This document shows, piece after piece, positions 7,744 to 16,191 of a stretch of DNA of 64,000 bases. Below the pieces are notes generated by a model. The model was not told the origin of the DNA, made no database searches, and saw only the letters and a program-made list of their open reading frames with translations. Position numbers and translations under genes: made by a program. The first letter of the stretch is position 1, and each line of letters opens with the position of its first letter. The DNA lies in NCBI RefSeq assembly GCF_005771425.1, contig NZ_VBTZ01000001.1, positions 828,501 through 892,500 of the forward strand. Reading direction: 5' to 3'. Origin of the DNA: Methylocystis sp. B8 (GTDB taxonomy: Bacteria > Pseudomonadota > Alphaproteobacteria > Rhizobiales > Beijerinckiaceae).

Positions 7744-9144
7744 ATGCGTTTAAGGAGCTTGCTATCCGTGTTCGCGTGCAGAGCGGCGCCAGCCCTCGCG
7801 GTGGCGCTGCTTGCCGCCTTCGCCCTTTTAGGTCCGGCCTTGGCGCAGGAACCGGCCTTGGCGCAGGAAGACGCTCGCGCCGAGCGGGAGCGCCTCGCGG
7901 CCCATATTCAAAATAATCCGACCGATTATCAGGCGACGTATCGTTACGTTTTGCTTTCGACGGAGGCGCGCGACTACGAGGCGGGAATAGGCGCGCTTGA
8001 GCGTCTGCTAATGTTCAATCCCAACCTCGCTCGCGCCCGCAAGGAACTCGGTTTTCTCTATGCGCGGCTTGGCTCCTATGGGGTCTCGGCCCAGCACTTG
8101 CGCAAAGCGCTCGCCGAGGAGGGGCTCGATCCGGTTCAGGCCGCTCAGATCGAAGCGCAATTGCCGGACATCGAAAAACGCACTCAAGCCAGCAGGCTCT
8201 ACGTGCGAATACACGCCGGTCTGCGTGCACAAACCAACGCGAATTTCTTCCCGACCAATAATCTGCTTCAAGCGGGCGGCGTTGGCGTCGCGTCGACCGC
8301 CTCGCGCCAGGGGGACGTCAACGCCTTCCAGTTGGTGCAGGCCGCCCACGATCTCGATTTTCAGAACGCCCGAGGCGACCAATTTGAAACGCGGGTGACA
8401 GGTTACGCCACCGAACAGTTTCGTCTGCCGCAATATAGCGTCGTCCTGTTCGCGGGCACCGTGGGACCCCGTATTCACATTGCGCCCGATCTCCATCCGG
8501 GTCTGTCGATCAAGCCGTATCTGACGGGCGCGACGTCGATGCTCGGTTCGACCAACTATATCAACGCCGGCGGCGGCGGCGTAAGTTTTGGCGCGCAGGT
8601 CAATCCGGACTTTTGGCTCGAGCCCGGCGCCGAATGGCGCGCGCTCTGGGTCAACCCTCTGCCAAGCGGCTTTGGCTTTCTGCCCACATTGCCGTCGTCA
8701 ACCATCTCGACATTGGCGACCGGCGACGTTGTCACCGGCTATGTGGGCAGCACATACAGGCTGACGGAAATGCTGCGACTCGAGGGTCGAGTCGCCTATT
8801 CCCGCGCCTGGGCTGGCCTTGCTCAACAGTCCTCTAATCAGGTGGACGTTCAAGCGATGATTCGGTTCGAGCTTGATCCGCCGTTCGAAATCATTCCGCG
8901 CAAATGGACCGTGGCGCCTTACGGCCGCTTCACGCATCTTGCCTTTGACGCCGCCAATCCTTTGATCAATCCATTCATTGCGCGACGCGACGCCGCATGG
9001 ATCGGCGGCCTGATGGTCGACTTGCCGATCACCGCCAATTTCGGCTTCGCCGGCAATGTCGAATATGCCCGCAACGGCTCAAATCTGCCGAACTTCAAAA
9101 CTGAGAACTTTTCTGTCTCCTTCGGGCCGACGGCGAAGTTCTGA
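7744..9144 (+). CDS. TPR-domain outer-membrane beta-barrel protein
   Basis: 466 residues. A signal peptide ends near LGPALAQ. Residues ~35-150 contain TPR-like helix pairs (DYEAGIGALERLLMFNPNLA, then AYGVSAQHLRKAL-like repeats). From ~165 to the end there are alternating amphipathic strands, closing with FSVSFGPTAKF, a terminal aromatic typical of barrels folded by Bam. TPR plus barrel resembles Slam-type (DUF560) surface-lipoprotein modifiers, but this is architecture only. The ATG at 7744 is preferred over a TTG one codon earlier. It leads a tight cluster with the FecR-domain protein 12 bases downstream. Confidence 0.72.
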   Translation: MRLRSLLSVFACRAAPALAVALLAAFALLGPALAQEPALAQEDARAERERLAAHIQNNPTDYQATYRYVLLSTEARDYEAGIGALERLLMFNPNLARARKELGFLYARLGSYGVSAQHLRKALAEEGLDPVQAAQIEAQLPDIEKRTQASRLYVRIHAGLRAQTNANFFPTNNLLQAGGVGVASTASRQGDVNAFQLVQAAHDLDFQNARGDQFETRVTGYATEQFRLPQYSVVLFAGTVGPRIHIAPDLHPGLSIKPYLTGATSMLGSTNYINAGGGGVSFGAQVNPDFWLEPGAEWRALWVNPLPSGFGFLPTLPSSTISTLATGDVVTGYVGSTYRLTEMLRLEGRVAYSRAWAGLAQQSSNQVDVQAMIRFELDPPFEIIPRKWTVAPYGRFTHLAFDAANPLINPFIARRDAAWIGGLMVDLPITANFGFAGNVEYARNGSNLPNFKTENFSVSFGPTAKF

Positions 9145-9156
9145 CGGAGGCGATCG

Positions 9157-10005
9157 ATGAGAAAGCTCCTCTCGGCCGTAACAATCGCTCTTACGCTCAT
9201 CGCAGCGCCGGCATTCGCCGAGAAGGTCGGAAACGTCGGAGCGGTCAATCAATCGGCGCATGGCACCCCGCCAGGCGCGGCGAAGCGCTCGCTTTCCGTC
9301 GGCCTTGGCGTCCAGAAACGTGAACGCATCGAGACGAGTCCGGAGGGCAGCGCGCAGATCGTCTTCAACGATACGTCAACGATGACCGTTGGACGCAACA
9401 GCGCCGTCACTGTCGATGATTTCGTCTATTCCGGTGGTCGCGGGCAACAGGGCGTGTCGCTCGCGAAAGGCGTGATGCGCTTTGTCGGCGGCGGCGTCAG
9501 CCACGAAGGCGGCGCGCGGCTTCGGACGCCGACGGCGTCGATCGGCGTGCGCGGCGGAACCGCGATGGTCCAAGTTACTTCAGCCGGCACGCTCGTCGTG
9601 CATCAATATGGCGTCACCCAGGTTGGGGGACAGACTCTCACGCAGGCCGGGTATGGCGTGTTTGTTTCAAACAACGGACAAGTGTCGGAGCCTTTCCTCG
9701 TTCCACCGGAAACAATTGCTCAAATGATCGCGGCTCTGGAGAGCGGGAAAAAGCAGCATGGCGGCGCCAAGCACACGCCGACGAGCGAAGAAGCGAATCT
9801 CATGCTCGGCGGAGCGCCTCCTCAGAATATCGTGAGTTCGCCGGGCCTCGACGCTCTCGGCCCGATGTGGGCCGGCAACGCGATCGTGCAGAGCCAAACC
9901 AATGTCCAAAATCAGCCCGCTACAACTCCGGCGCCGGTGGTTCAGCAGCAAAGCGTCGATCCTACGCCTCCTCCTCCGGATCCTCCCTACTGCCACGGCC
10001 ATTGA
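9157..10005 (+). CDS. Exported FecR-domain protein
   Basis: 282 residues with a clear signal peptide (cleavage near APAFA). Residues ~45-165 form a FecR-type beta domain: IETSPEGSAQIVFNDTSTM, TVGRNSAVTVDDFVY, then LRTPTASIGVRGGTAMVQV. There is no membrane anchor or sigma-regulator N terminus, so it is not a canonical FecR anti-sigma protein; it is probably periplasmic or surface-exposed. The tail is Gln/Pro-rich and ends PPYCHGH, which could bind metal. GGAGG precedes the ATG. It sits between the TPR-barrel gene and the CHASE2 cyclase gene, an arrangement suggesting a shared envelope-sensing role. Confidence 0.8.
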   Translation: MRKLLSAVTIALTLIAAPAFAEKVGNVGAVNQSAHGTPPGAAKRSLSVGLGVQKRERIETSPEGSAQIVFNDTSTMTVGRNSAVTVDDFVYSGGRGQQGVSLAKGVMRFVGGGVSHEGGARLRTPTASIGVRGGTAMVQVTSAGTLVVHQYGVTQVGGQTLTQAGYGVFVSNNGQVSEPFLVPPETIAQMIAALESGKKQHGGAKHTPTSEEANLMLGGAPPQNIVSSPGLDALGPMWAGNAIVQSQTNVQNQPATTPAPVVQQQSVDPTPPPPDPPYCHGH

Positions 10006-10142
10006 CCTGGATTGTAGCGGCCGAGTCGCGGCCCGCGTTGGGGTTCTGATGGTTGCGCTGGAAGGACCGGCTAGTTAGTGCTGCCTCGTCGTAGCCTCAC
10101 CCGTATAAGGGGGCGGCGGCGTGACCGCCATTTGAGGTGCAG

Positions 10143-12359
10143 ATGTTGAAACGGCGTCGCGCCTATCTACTCGCGCTTCTCGCCGCCGCGGCTCTCGTTC
10201 TCCCCTGGGGCCTCGTTCAGCCTCGAGCGCTCGACGATCTGCGCAACTTCGTCTTCGACAGCTTTCAGCGCCTCGCGCCGCGCGCCTATGATCCGGAGGC
10301 GCCGACGCGCGTCGTCGGCGTCGATGAGAAAAGCCTCAAAGCTTATGGGCAATGGCCTTGGCCGCGCGCGCGACTGGCCGAACTCGTCGACCGGCTGCGC
10401 GAGTTGGGCGCGGCCTCCATCGCCTTCGACTTCATTTTCGCGGAGGCCGATCGCGCCGGAGCCTCCCAGCTCGTCGATGTGATTCCCGACGCGCGCGCCC
10501 GCGCCGAGGTGTCGAGGCTCGTCGCCAAAACGCCGAGCGGCGATCAGATTTTCGCTCAGGCGTTGACGCAGGCGCCGGCGACGCTCGGCGTGACGCTGAC
10601 GGACTCGGTTGTCGCGCCGCTGCCGGCGAAGTCGGGAATAGTAATTGCCGGCGACGATCCGGCGCCCTTCCTTGTCGCTTTCGCCGGCGCGGTCGGCCCC
10701 GAGCGGCGCCTCGTTGACGCCGCGCAGGGGCTTGGGGCCACGAATTGGCTGCCCGATCGCGATCAGGTCGTTCGCCGGGTGCCGCTCGTGACGCGCGCCG
10801 GCGACGTTCTCGTGCCATCGCTGGCGCTTGAGGCTTTACGCATCGCGCAGGGCGAACAGGCCATCGTCATCCGCTCTTCGAACGCCAGCGGCCAAACGGC
10901 ATTCGGCAAGCAAACGGGCGTGAACGCCGTAAAGGTCGGCGCATTCGAAATTGAAACCGGCCCCAGCGCAGAGGTTCGCCCGCGCTATTCGCATAGCGCC
11001 GCGGCGCGAGACATTTCCGCGAAGGATGTGCTCGAGGGTCGCGTGGGACGCGACGAAATCGATGGACGCATCATTTTCGTCGGCGCGCTGGCGACGGGAC
11101 TTGGCGACGTCCGCGCGACGCCTCTGGAGCCGGTCGTCCCTGGCGTCGACGTGCATGCGCAGATCGTCGAGTCGATCGCTTCGGGCGCGCTGCTTGCGCG
11201 ACCGGACTGGGCGCCGGGACTCGAATTCGTCGTCGCCGCGCTCGCCTTCCTACTGATTATGGGCCTGCTCTATGTTGCGCCGCCGCTTGCTTCGGCGGCC
11301 GTCGCGCCGCTCGCCGTCATTGGCCTCTTCGCTGGAGCTTTCTATCTGTTCGATCGTCGCGGGGTTCTTCTTGATCCGGCCTATCCGAGCCTCGCCATCA
11401 TCGGCGGCTATCTCTTCGGCGCCGTGACGCTCTGGCGCGCTGAAACGTCGGCGCGCCGCCACGTGCGGCAGGCCTTCGGCAAATTCGTCGCGCCCGCCGT
11501 CGTCGATCGACTCGCCGAACATCCTGAGCGCCTGGTGCTCGGCGGCGAGACGCGCGAATTGACGGTGCTCTTTTCCGACCTGCGCAATTTTTCCCGCATT
11601 TCGGAGGGCATGAGCGCGCGCGAACTCACGCAGTTCATGAACGACTATCTGACGCCGATGACCGACGCCATTCTCGAACAGGAGGGCACTGTCGACAAAT
11701 ATATGGGCGACGCGGTGCTCGCCTTCTGGAACGCGCCGCTCGACATCGACGACCACCCGCGGAGGGCGGTTCGGGCCGCCCTGATGATGCGCGCGGCGCT
11801 CATGGATCTCAACAGGCGCCGCGCCGAGGCCGCGGCGGCGGCTGGCCGCGAGGCTCAGCCGGCGGCCATGGGCCTCGGACTCCATCTCGGGCCTTGCAGC
11901 GTCGGCAATATGGGATCGATCCGCCGCTTCGACTATTCGATCCTCGGCGACACGGTGAACCTCGCGTCGCGGCTGGAGGGGGCGAGCAAGGCCTTTCAGA
12001 CGGATATTGTGGCGTCCAGCGCCGTGCGGGACGCGGTGCCCGATTTCGCCTGGATTGATCTTGGGTGGGTCCGCGTTCTTGGCAAAACCGAGGCGACTCA
12101 AGTTTTTGCGTTGGCCGGCGACGGCGGTGCGGCGGGTTCCGATTCGTATGTGCGATGGCGCAAGGCGCATGACCTCATGCGCGAGGACTATGAATCAGGC
12201 CAATTCGAGGTCGCCGCCGAGCGCGCTTCGACATTGGCCCGGTCGGTTCCCGAACCGTGGCCCGCGCTCTATGTCGCTTTGGAGGAACGATATCTGACGC
12301 TGGCGCGGGAAGGTTTGCAGGATAACTGGTCTTCGGTATGGAATCTTTCGAGCAAGTGA
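10143..12359 (+). CDS. CHASE2-domain class III adenylate cyclase
   Basis: 738 residues: an N-terminal anchor helix (YLLALLAAAALVLPWG), a periplasmic CHASE2 sensor (~30-345), a block of membrane helices (~355-430) and a cytoplasmic class III cyclase domain (~470-660). Catalytic features are present: metal aspartates in VLFSDLRNFS and KYMGDAVLAF, the adenine-specifying lysine in VDKYMGDA, and the transition-state Asn/Arg in ILGDTVNLASRLE. It should therefore make cAMP. The start is ATG 10143 behind GAGG; an upstream GTG (10137) is less likely. FecR and TPR-barrel genes precede it; the Crp-like regulator is nearby. Confidence 0.9.
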   Translation: MLKRRRAYLLALLAAAALVLPWGLVQPRALDDLRNFVFDSFQRLAPRAYDPEAPTRVVGVDEKSLKAYGQWPWPRARLAELVDRLRELGAASIAFDFIFAEADRAGASQLVDVIPDARARAEVSRLVAKTPSGDQIFAQALTQAPATLGVTLTDSVVAPLPAKSGIVIAGDDPAPFLVAFAGAVGPERRLVDAAQGLGATNWLPDRDQVVRRVPLVTRAGDVLVPSLALEALRIAQGEQAIVIRSSNASGQTAFGKQTGVNAVKVGAFEIETGPSAEVRPRYSHSAAARDISAKDVLEGRVGRDEIDGRIIFVGALATGLGDVRATPLEPVVPGVDVHAQIVESIASGALLARPDWAPGLEFVVAALAFLLIMGLLYVAPPLASAAVAPLAVIGLFAGAFYLFDRRGVLLDPAYPSLAIIGGYLFGAVTLWRAETSARRHVRQAFGKFVAPAVVDRLAEHPERLVLGGETRELTVLFSDLRNFSRISEGMSARELTQFMNDYLTPMTDAILEQEGTVDKYMGDAVLAFWNAPLDIDDHPRRAVRAALMMRAALMDLNRRRAEAAAAAGREAQPAAMGLGLHLGPCSVGNMGSIRRFDYSILGDTVNLASRLEGASKAFQTDIVASSAVRDAVPDFAWIDLGWVRVLGKTEATQVFALAGDGGAAGSDSYVRWRKAHDLMREDYESGQFEVAAERASTLARSVPEPWPALYVALEERYLTLAREGLQDNWSSVWNLSSK

Positions 12360-12437
12360 CGTCTTCGTCTGAGCGCGACTGTTGTCCTGCCGCAATTCGC
12401 ACGCCTTATAGATTTCTCTCAGGATCGCTACTCGCGC

Positions 12438-13124
12438 ATGATCTCAAATCCGATACAGACTTATTGGGGCCTGATAGCATCTCGTCACGACCCCGACGCT
12501 TTTGCGGTCCTCGATACCGCCTACCGCGAATCCCAGCGCGGATATCATGATTGGAGCCATATCGGCGATCTGCTGGCGAAGCTCGATTACTTTAAGGCGC
12601 TCGCCGTACGGCCAGACCTGATCGCCGCGGCAATCTTCTGGCACGATGTCGTCTATGTGACCCGCGACAGCGAAGGTCTGCTTCGCCCCGACGCTGAAAA
12701 CGTCCGCGCCAGCGCAGCGCTCTTTGAGAGTCACGCCAAGTTCAACGAAACGGATGCGGCGGCCATTCATGATTTGATCATGGCGACAGCCGATCATCTC
12801 GATGCGCGCGCGACGATCGAGCGCTATCCAGGTTTTACGAACGATCTCGATCTTTTTCTTGATCTCGATCTCTCCTCGCTCGGCGCGCCTTGGCCCGCAT
12901 TCGAGCAAAATCTTGAGCGGCTTCGTTTCGAATACGCCTGGGTGCCGGAGCCGCTTTTTTGCCTCGGACGACTGCAGATGATCGACACTTTCGCCGCGCG
13001 CGGAGATGCGCTCTACAGACGCGACGAGACCAGAAAGCTTTGGAATAACCGCGCACATGAGAACCTTGCGCGCGCCCAGGAGGAATTGCGCCGGGAAGTC
13101 GCGCGGCTTGCCTCGTCGGCCTAG
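12438..13124 (+). CDS. HD-superfamily metal-dependent phosphohydrolase-like protein
   Basis: 228 residues resembling the COG4339 group of predicted HD-domain hydrolases. YHDWSHIGDLL near the N terminus and AAIFWHDVVY give the His and His-Asp metal ligands; LIMATADHLD supplies the later conserved histidine region. The C-terminal third is helical. Substrate unknown; nucleotides are plausible for this fold. It ends one base before the convergent L,D-transpeptidase gene. The 78 bases upstream show no clear promoter. Confidence 0.8.
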   Translation: MISNPIQTYWGLIASRHDPDAFAVLDTAYRESQRGYHDWSHIGDLLAKLDYFKALAVRPDLIAAAIFWHDVVYVTRDSEGLLRPDAENVRASAALFESHAKFNETDAAAIHDLIMATADHLDARATIERYPGFTNDLDLFLDLDLSSLGAPWPAFEQNLERLRFEYAWVPEPLFCLGRLQMIDTFAARGDALYRRDETRKLWNNRAHENLARAQEELRREVARLASSA

Positions 13125-14687
13125 CTACAAAGTGAGCGCTTCGCGCACCTTCGCCGAATAGCCGTAGAGATCGTCGTAGAGCCTTAGTCCGCCAGCGGCG
13201 TCGACGACAGCGGTGAAATATTCGACGTGCACCGGAATAGGTTTGGCGAGATTGATGCGGCGCTCCTTTTCCCCGATCATGGCCTTCAGCCGCTTTTCGT
13301 CGTAATCCGGGCGTCCGAGCACTTCTTCCGCAAGCTTGAACGGATCTTGAACGCGCACGCAGCCGTGGCTGAACGCCCGCTTGGCGCGAGCGAAGAGTTT
13401 CTTTTGCGGCGTGTCGTGCATGTAGATCAGAAGATCGTTGGGGAACACGAATTTCACTCGACCGAGCGCATTCTTCTCGCCGGGCGGCTGCTGAACGATC
13501 GGACGACCATGGCTGTAGGTCACCTTATATCCGTGCGCCCGGAGTCGTGAGAGCTTGCCGCCTGTCTTGGGCGCCAGCTCGTTCTCGATGATCGACTCGG
13601 GAACGTTCCAGGTCGGATTGATGATGATGTAACGCATCACGTCCGAGAAAACGGGCGTCGGGGTCTGTTTCTTCCCGACGATAACGCGCGCGCGCTGCAC
13701 AAGTTGATTGTCGCGCGTGAATGTCATCTCAAATTGTGGGATGTTCACTTCCAGTCGCGTCGCGCCCATTTCACGCGGCTCCCAACGCCACCGCTCCATA
13801 TTGGCGATGATCTCCGCCTCAACGCGCTTCGCCTTGGCTTGGGAAAGCGACGCAAAATTCGTGATGGGTCTCGTGTCCGAGGCGCGCGCCGCGCTCGCCT
13901 CGCGCTTTGGATGGACGCGCGCCGCGCGCAGTTCGGCGAGCGTCTCGCGCAAGGCGGCATAGGCCGGCTGCGGCGGATTGAATGCGGCAAGTCGCGCGCC
14001 GGCCTCACCTCCAGCGCCCGCGACAGCGTCGAGCGCTTGGGCCGGTTTTGCAACTTTCGGGCGCTCCTCGATCTCGGAGGAGATCGCTGCGGGATCGACC
14101 CTGGAGCCGCTTGCCTGCGCCGCATAGTCGGCGACGGCCTCGGATAGGGCGAGTTCGGCTGCGGCGCTCCAATCAGACGCTTCGGCGGGCGCCCTGACGT
14201 TCAAACCGTCGCGGGCGGCGTCGTGAACGGTTTGTGCCGCGCTTTTCGCCGATGGGGAGAAACCATTCGCCGCGCGCCAAAGCGGCGCATAGTCGTGCTT
14301 CTTGTAAAAAGCAGCGATTTCCGATCGCCGGGCTCGGCGGTCAGGCTGCGCTTCCTCATTCGCCCAATTGCGCAACGTGTCGTTGATAGCTTGGCGCGCG
14401 TCGGTCGCTTGCTGCTCATCAATTCGCCGGCGTTCCTCGGCCCGCTGGCGCTCGTCGATCTGCCGCTGCTCTTCGCTGCGCTGTTGCTCATCAATTCCAT
14501 GCTGCGCGTCGGCTGGAGATTGGTCGGACGGTTCGCGCTCCATCGCCGGCGGCGCTTTCCGTTCGATGTCCGTGGCGGGGGGCGCATCGCTCTGGGGGCT
14601 CGACATTTGCGCCATTCCCGGGCCAGCGAGCAGGACGGCTAGAACGGCGAGCGGGGCGACCTGGCTGCGGAGCGATACGCGAAACAT
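13125..14687 (-). CDS. Exported murein L,D-transpeptidase (YkuD domain)
   Basis: 520 residues. A signal peptide ends near LLAGPGMAQ, followed by a charged Gln/Glu/Arg repeat region (~55-110, units such as EEQRQIDERQRAEERRRIDE) likely forming a coiled helix, a middle domain, and a YkuD catalytic domain (~300-470). The active-site motif is AFSHGCVRVQDP, preceded by IIINPTWNVPESI, which is typical of YcbB/LdtD-type enzymes that form 3-3 peptidoglycan cross-links in the periplasm. Downstream on the same strand is only the convergent HD gene. Upstream (14709) is a small exported protein 21 bases away, likely co-transcribed. Confidence 0.9.
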   Translation of the reverse strand: MFRVSLRSQVAPLAVLAVLLAGPGMAQMSSPQSDAPPATDIERKAPPAMEREPSDQSPADAQHGIDEQQRSEEQRQIDERQRAEERRRIDEQQATDARQAINDTLRNWANEEAQPDRRARRSEIAAFYKKHDYAPLWRAANGFSPSAKSAAQTVHDAARDGLNVRAPAEASDWSAAAELALSEAVADYAAQASGSRVDPAAISSEIEERPKVAKPAQALDAVAGAGGEAGARLAAFNPPQPAYAALRETLAELRAARVHPKREASAARASDTRPITNFASLSQAKAKRVEAEIIANMERWRWEPREMGATRLEVNIPQFEMTFTRDNQLVQRARVIVGKKQTPTPVFSDVMRYIIINPTWNVPESIIENELAPKTGGKLSRLRAHGYKVTYSHGRPIVQQPPGEKNALGRVKFVFPNDLLIYMHDTPQKKLFARAKRAFSHGCVRVQDPFKLAEEVLGRPDYDEKRLKAMIGEKERRINLAKPIPVHVEYFTAVVDAAGGLRLYDDLYGYSAKVREALTL

Positions 14688-14708
14688 GACTCGAAACTCC
14701 TGTGACTC

Positions 14709-15047
14709 TTACAGGGCCTTTCGGCAGACGAAACGGATGGTCTGTCCGCGCACGCCATAGCCTTCGTCAGTCTCCACGGTGACGCCGTGACAGTTCTGCG
14801 CGGGATCTGACTGCGCGACGCTCGTCGACTCTTGCCAGTCGATCGGAAGGATGAAGGGCGCGACCGGCGAGGCGTCGGCGACGACGCGAGCAGCCTGGCC
14901 TTCTGGCGTCTTAATGAGGAGGGCCTTTGCGGCGGTGAAGCCGACGTTAGCGACGAGAATTGCAAAGGCGATCCTCATGGCCAACGCGATGGGCGCCGGT
15001 CGTGAAGCGAAGCTGGATTTGGCGATGCCGTTCATTGTGTTGTTCAT
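14709..15047 (-). CDS. Hypothetical membrane-anchored or exported protein, 112 aa
   Basis: Not recognised. MNNTMNGIAKSSF opens a short N terminus followed by a hydrophobic helix (ALAMRIAFAILVANVGFTAA), then a periplasmic tail with two cysteines (NCHGV and RFVCRKAL) that could form a disulfide. GGGAAG lies five bases upstream of the ATG. A much longer frame starting at 15434 overlaps DUF2076-gene coding and is not credible. It precedes the L,D-transpeptidase gene by 21 bases on the same strand. Confidence 0.6.
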   Translation of the reverse strand: MNNTMNGIAKSSFASRPAPIALAMRIAFAILVANVGFTAAKALLIKTPEGQAARVVADASPVAPFILPIDWQESTSVAQSDPAQNCHGVTVETDEGYGVRGQTIRFVCRKAL

Positions 15048-15204
15048 GGCGACTTCCCGTCGAACTGTTCTGGCGCTAGGTCTGTTCCGCTCCCTTGAGC
15101 GGATAATCGACCCTAGAGCGCCCTCGAGGGGGTCGCGGTGCGCTGGCGCACGCGGCGCCAGATGCGAAAACTCCCGGCCCTTGCGAGCCGGGAGCCCAAT
15201 CTCG

Positions 15205-15930
15205 TTAGACGTCGAAGCCGCCGTCGCCGCCGCTGTCGAAGCCGCCGCCATCGTCGTAGCCGGAGTCGTAGTCGGCGTCCTGCGCGCCGGCGCGGTCGTC
15301 GTAGCCAGCGTCATAGCCGGCGTCGGTCGCGCCCGACTGATCACCGTAGTAGTTGTTGATGACCGTGTCGCCGCCGGTCGGCGTGAAGCCCGAGCCGATG
15401 CCGAGATTCGCCATCCCGCCATAGCCCGCGCCATGCGTGAACAGGCTGCGGATGCCGTCGGCGAGCAGCACGCCGCCCGCGACGCCCGCCGCTGTGCCGA
15501 GCGCGCCCCTTAAGAAGCCGCCGCTATCAGATGTAGGCGGCTGCTGTTGTCCCCACCCCTGCGGCGCATAGCCGCCGGCCACCGGATTCATGCCCGGCTG
15601 CGGGCCCCAAGGACCATTAGGACGGGCCTGCGGCTGGGGCGGGCGCTGCGGCGCCGGACGGCCGCCGCCGAACAGGCCGCCGAGGAAACTGCCGGCGGGT
15701 TTCGACTCAAGCTCCTGCACGCGGGCTTCAAGCTCTTCGATGCGCGCATTGGCGCCCTGCAGCGCCTGGTCCTGCACAATCACGGTCTGCGCCAAAAGAT
15801 AAGGCGCGGCCGGCTGGGCTTTGACCTGTTCGTTGATGAAAGCTTCCGCCTGCTGGTCGCGCGGCGTCGACGCGGCGCTCTTGATGCGCTCGAACAGACC
15901 AGCGATAAGTTGGCGCTCTTCCGGTGACAT
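15205..15930 (-). CDS. DUF2076 domain protein
   Basis: 241 residues. MSPEERQLIAGLFERIKSA at the N terminus, then EAFINEQVKAQPAAPYLLAQ and a coiled coil (ARIEELEARVQELE), is the DUF2076 pattern. The middle is Pro/Gln/Gly-rich. A short hydrophobic Ala/Gly segment follows, and the tail is strongly acidic with Gly/Asp/Tyr repeats (GYDAGYDD type). The ATG at 15930 is chosen for GGAG eight bases upstream and for agreement with the family N terminus; the longest frame begins at 16074. Function unknown; envelope association is often suggested. Confidence 0.82.
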   Translation of the reverse strand: MSPEERQLIAGLFERIKSAASTPRDQQAEAFINEQVKAQPAAPYLLAQTVIVQDQALQGANARIEELEARVQELESKPAGSFLGGLFGGGRPAPQRPPQPQARPNGPWGPQPGMNPVAGGYAPQGWGQQQPPTSDSGGFLRGALGTAAGVAGGVLLADGIRSLFTHGAGYGGMANLGIGSGFTPTGGDTVINNYYGDQSGATDAGYDAGYDDRAGAQDADYDSGYDDGGGFDSGGDGGFDV

Positions 15931-16118
15931 AGAGATTCTCCATTGTCGCCCCCTCGTGGGCGCGGCGCAGGAAGATATGGCCCCGCCGCAAAACGCCGCC
16001 AAGCCCCAAGCGCAAGCGCGGCCGATTAAACTTTCGAAATCTGGCGGTAAGGTGGGCGCGCTGAAATCTTCCACCGCCTTTCGACGCGGGGCATGAAGGC
16101 GGTCCGGGACGCCGGCGT

Positions 16119-16181
16119 GGATGGCCGGGACATAGGCGAGCGAAGCGACGCCGTCTTTGACGGCTTTGCCCGGCCATGACG
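16119..16181. repeat. 63-base palindromic intergenic repeat, copy 1
   Basis: Identical to 19631-19693. Outer arms ATGGCCGGG / CCCGGCCAT enclose an inner hairpin GCCGTC-TTT-GACGGC. It lies between the end of the reductase gene (16192) and the DUF2076 gene. It could also act as a transcript-end structure. Confidence 0.85.
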
Positions 16182-16191
16182 TGAGACTCGT

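Noticed and set aside
14709..15434. 241-codon frame extending the small exported protein upstream
   Set aside because: The extra N terminus overlaps the DUF2076 gene antisense region and is low in complexity; the start at 15047 has a ribosome site and a membrane helix.
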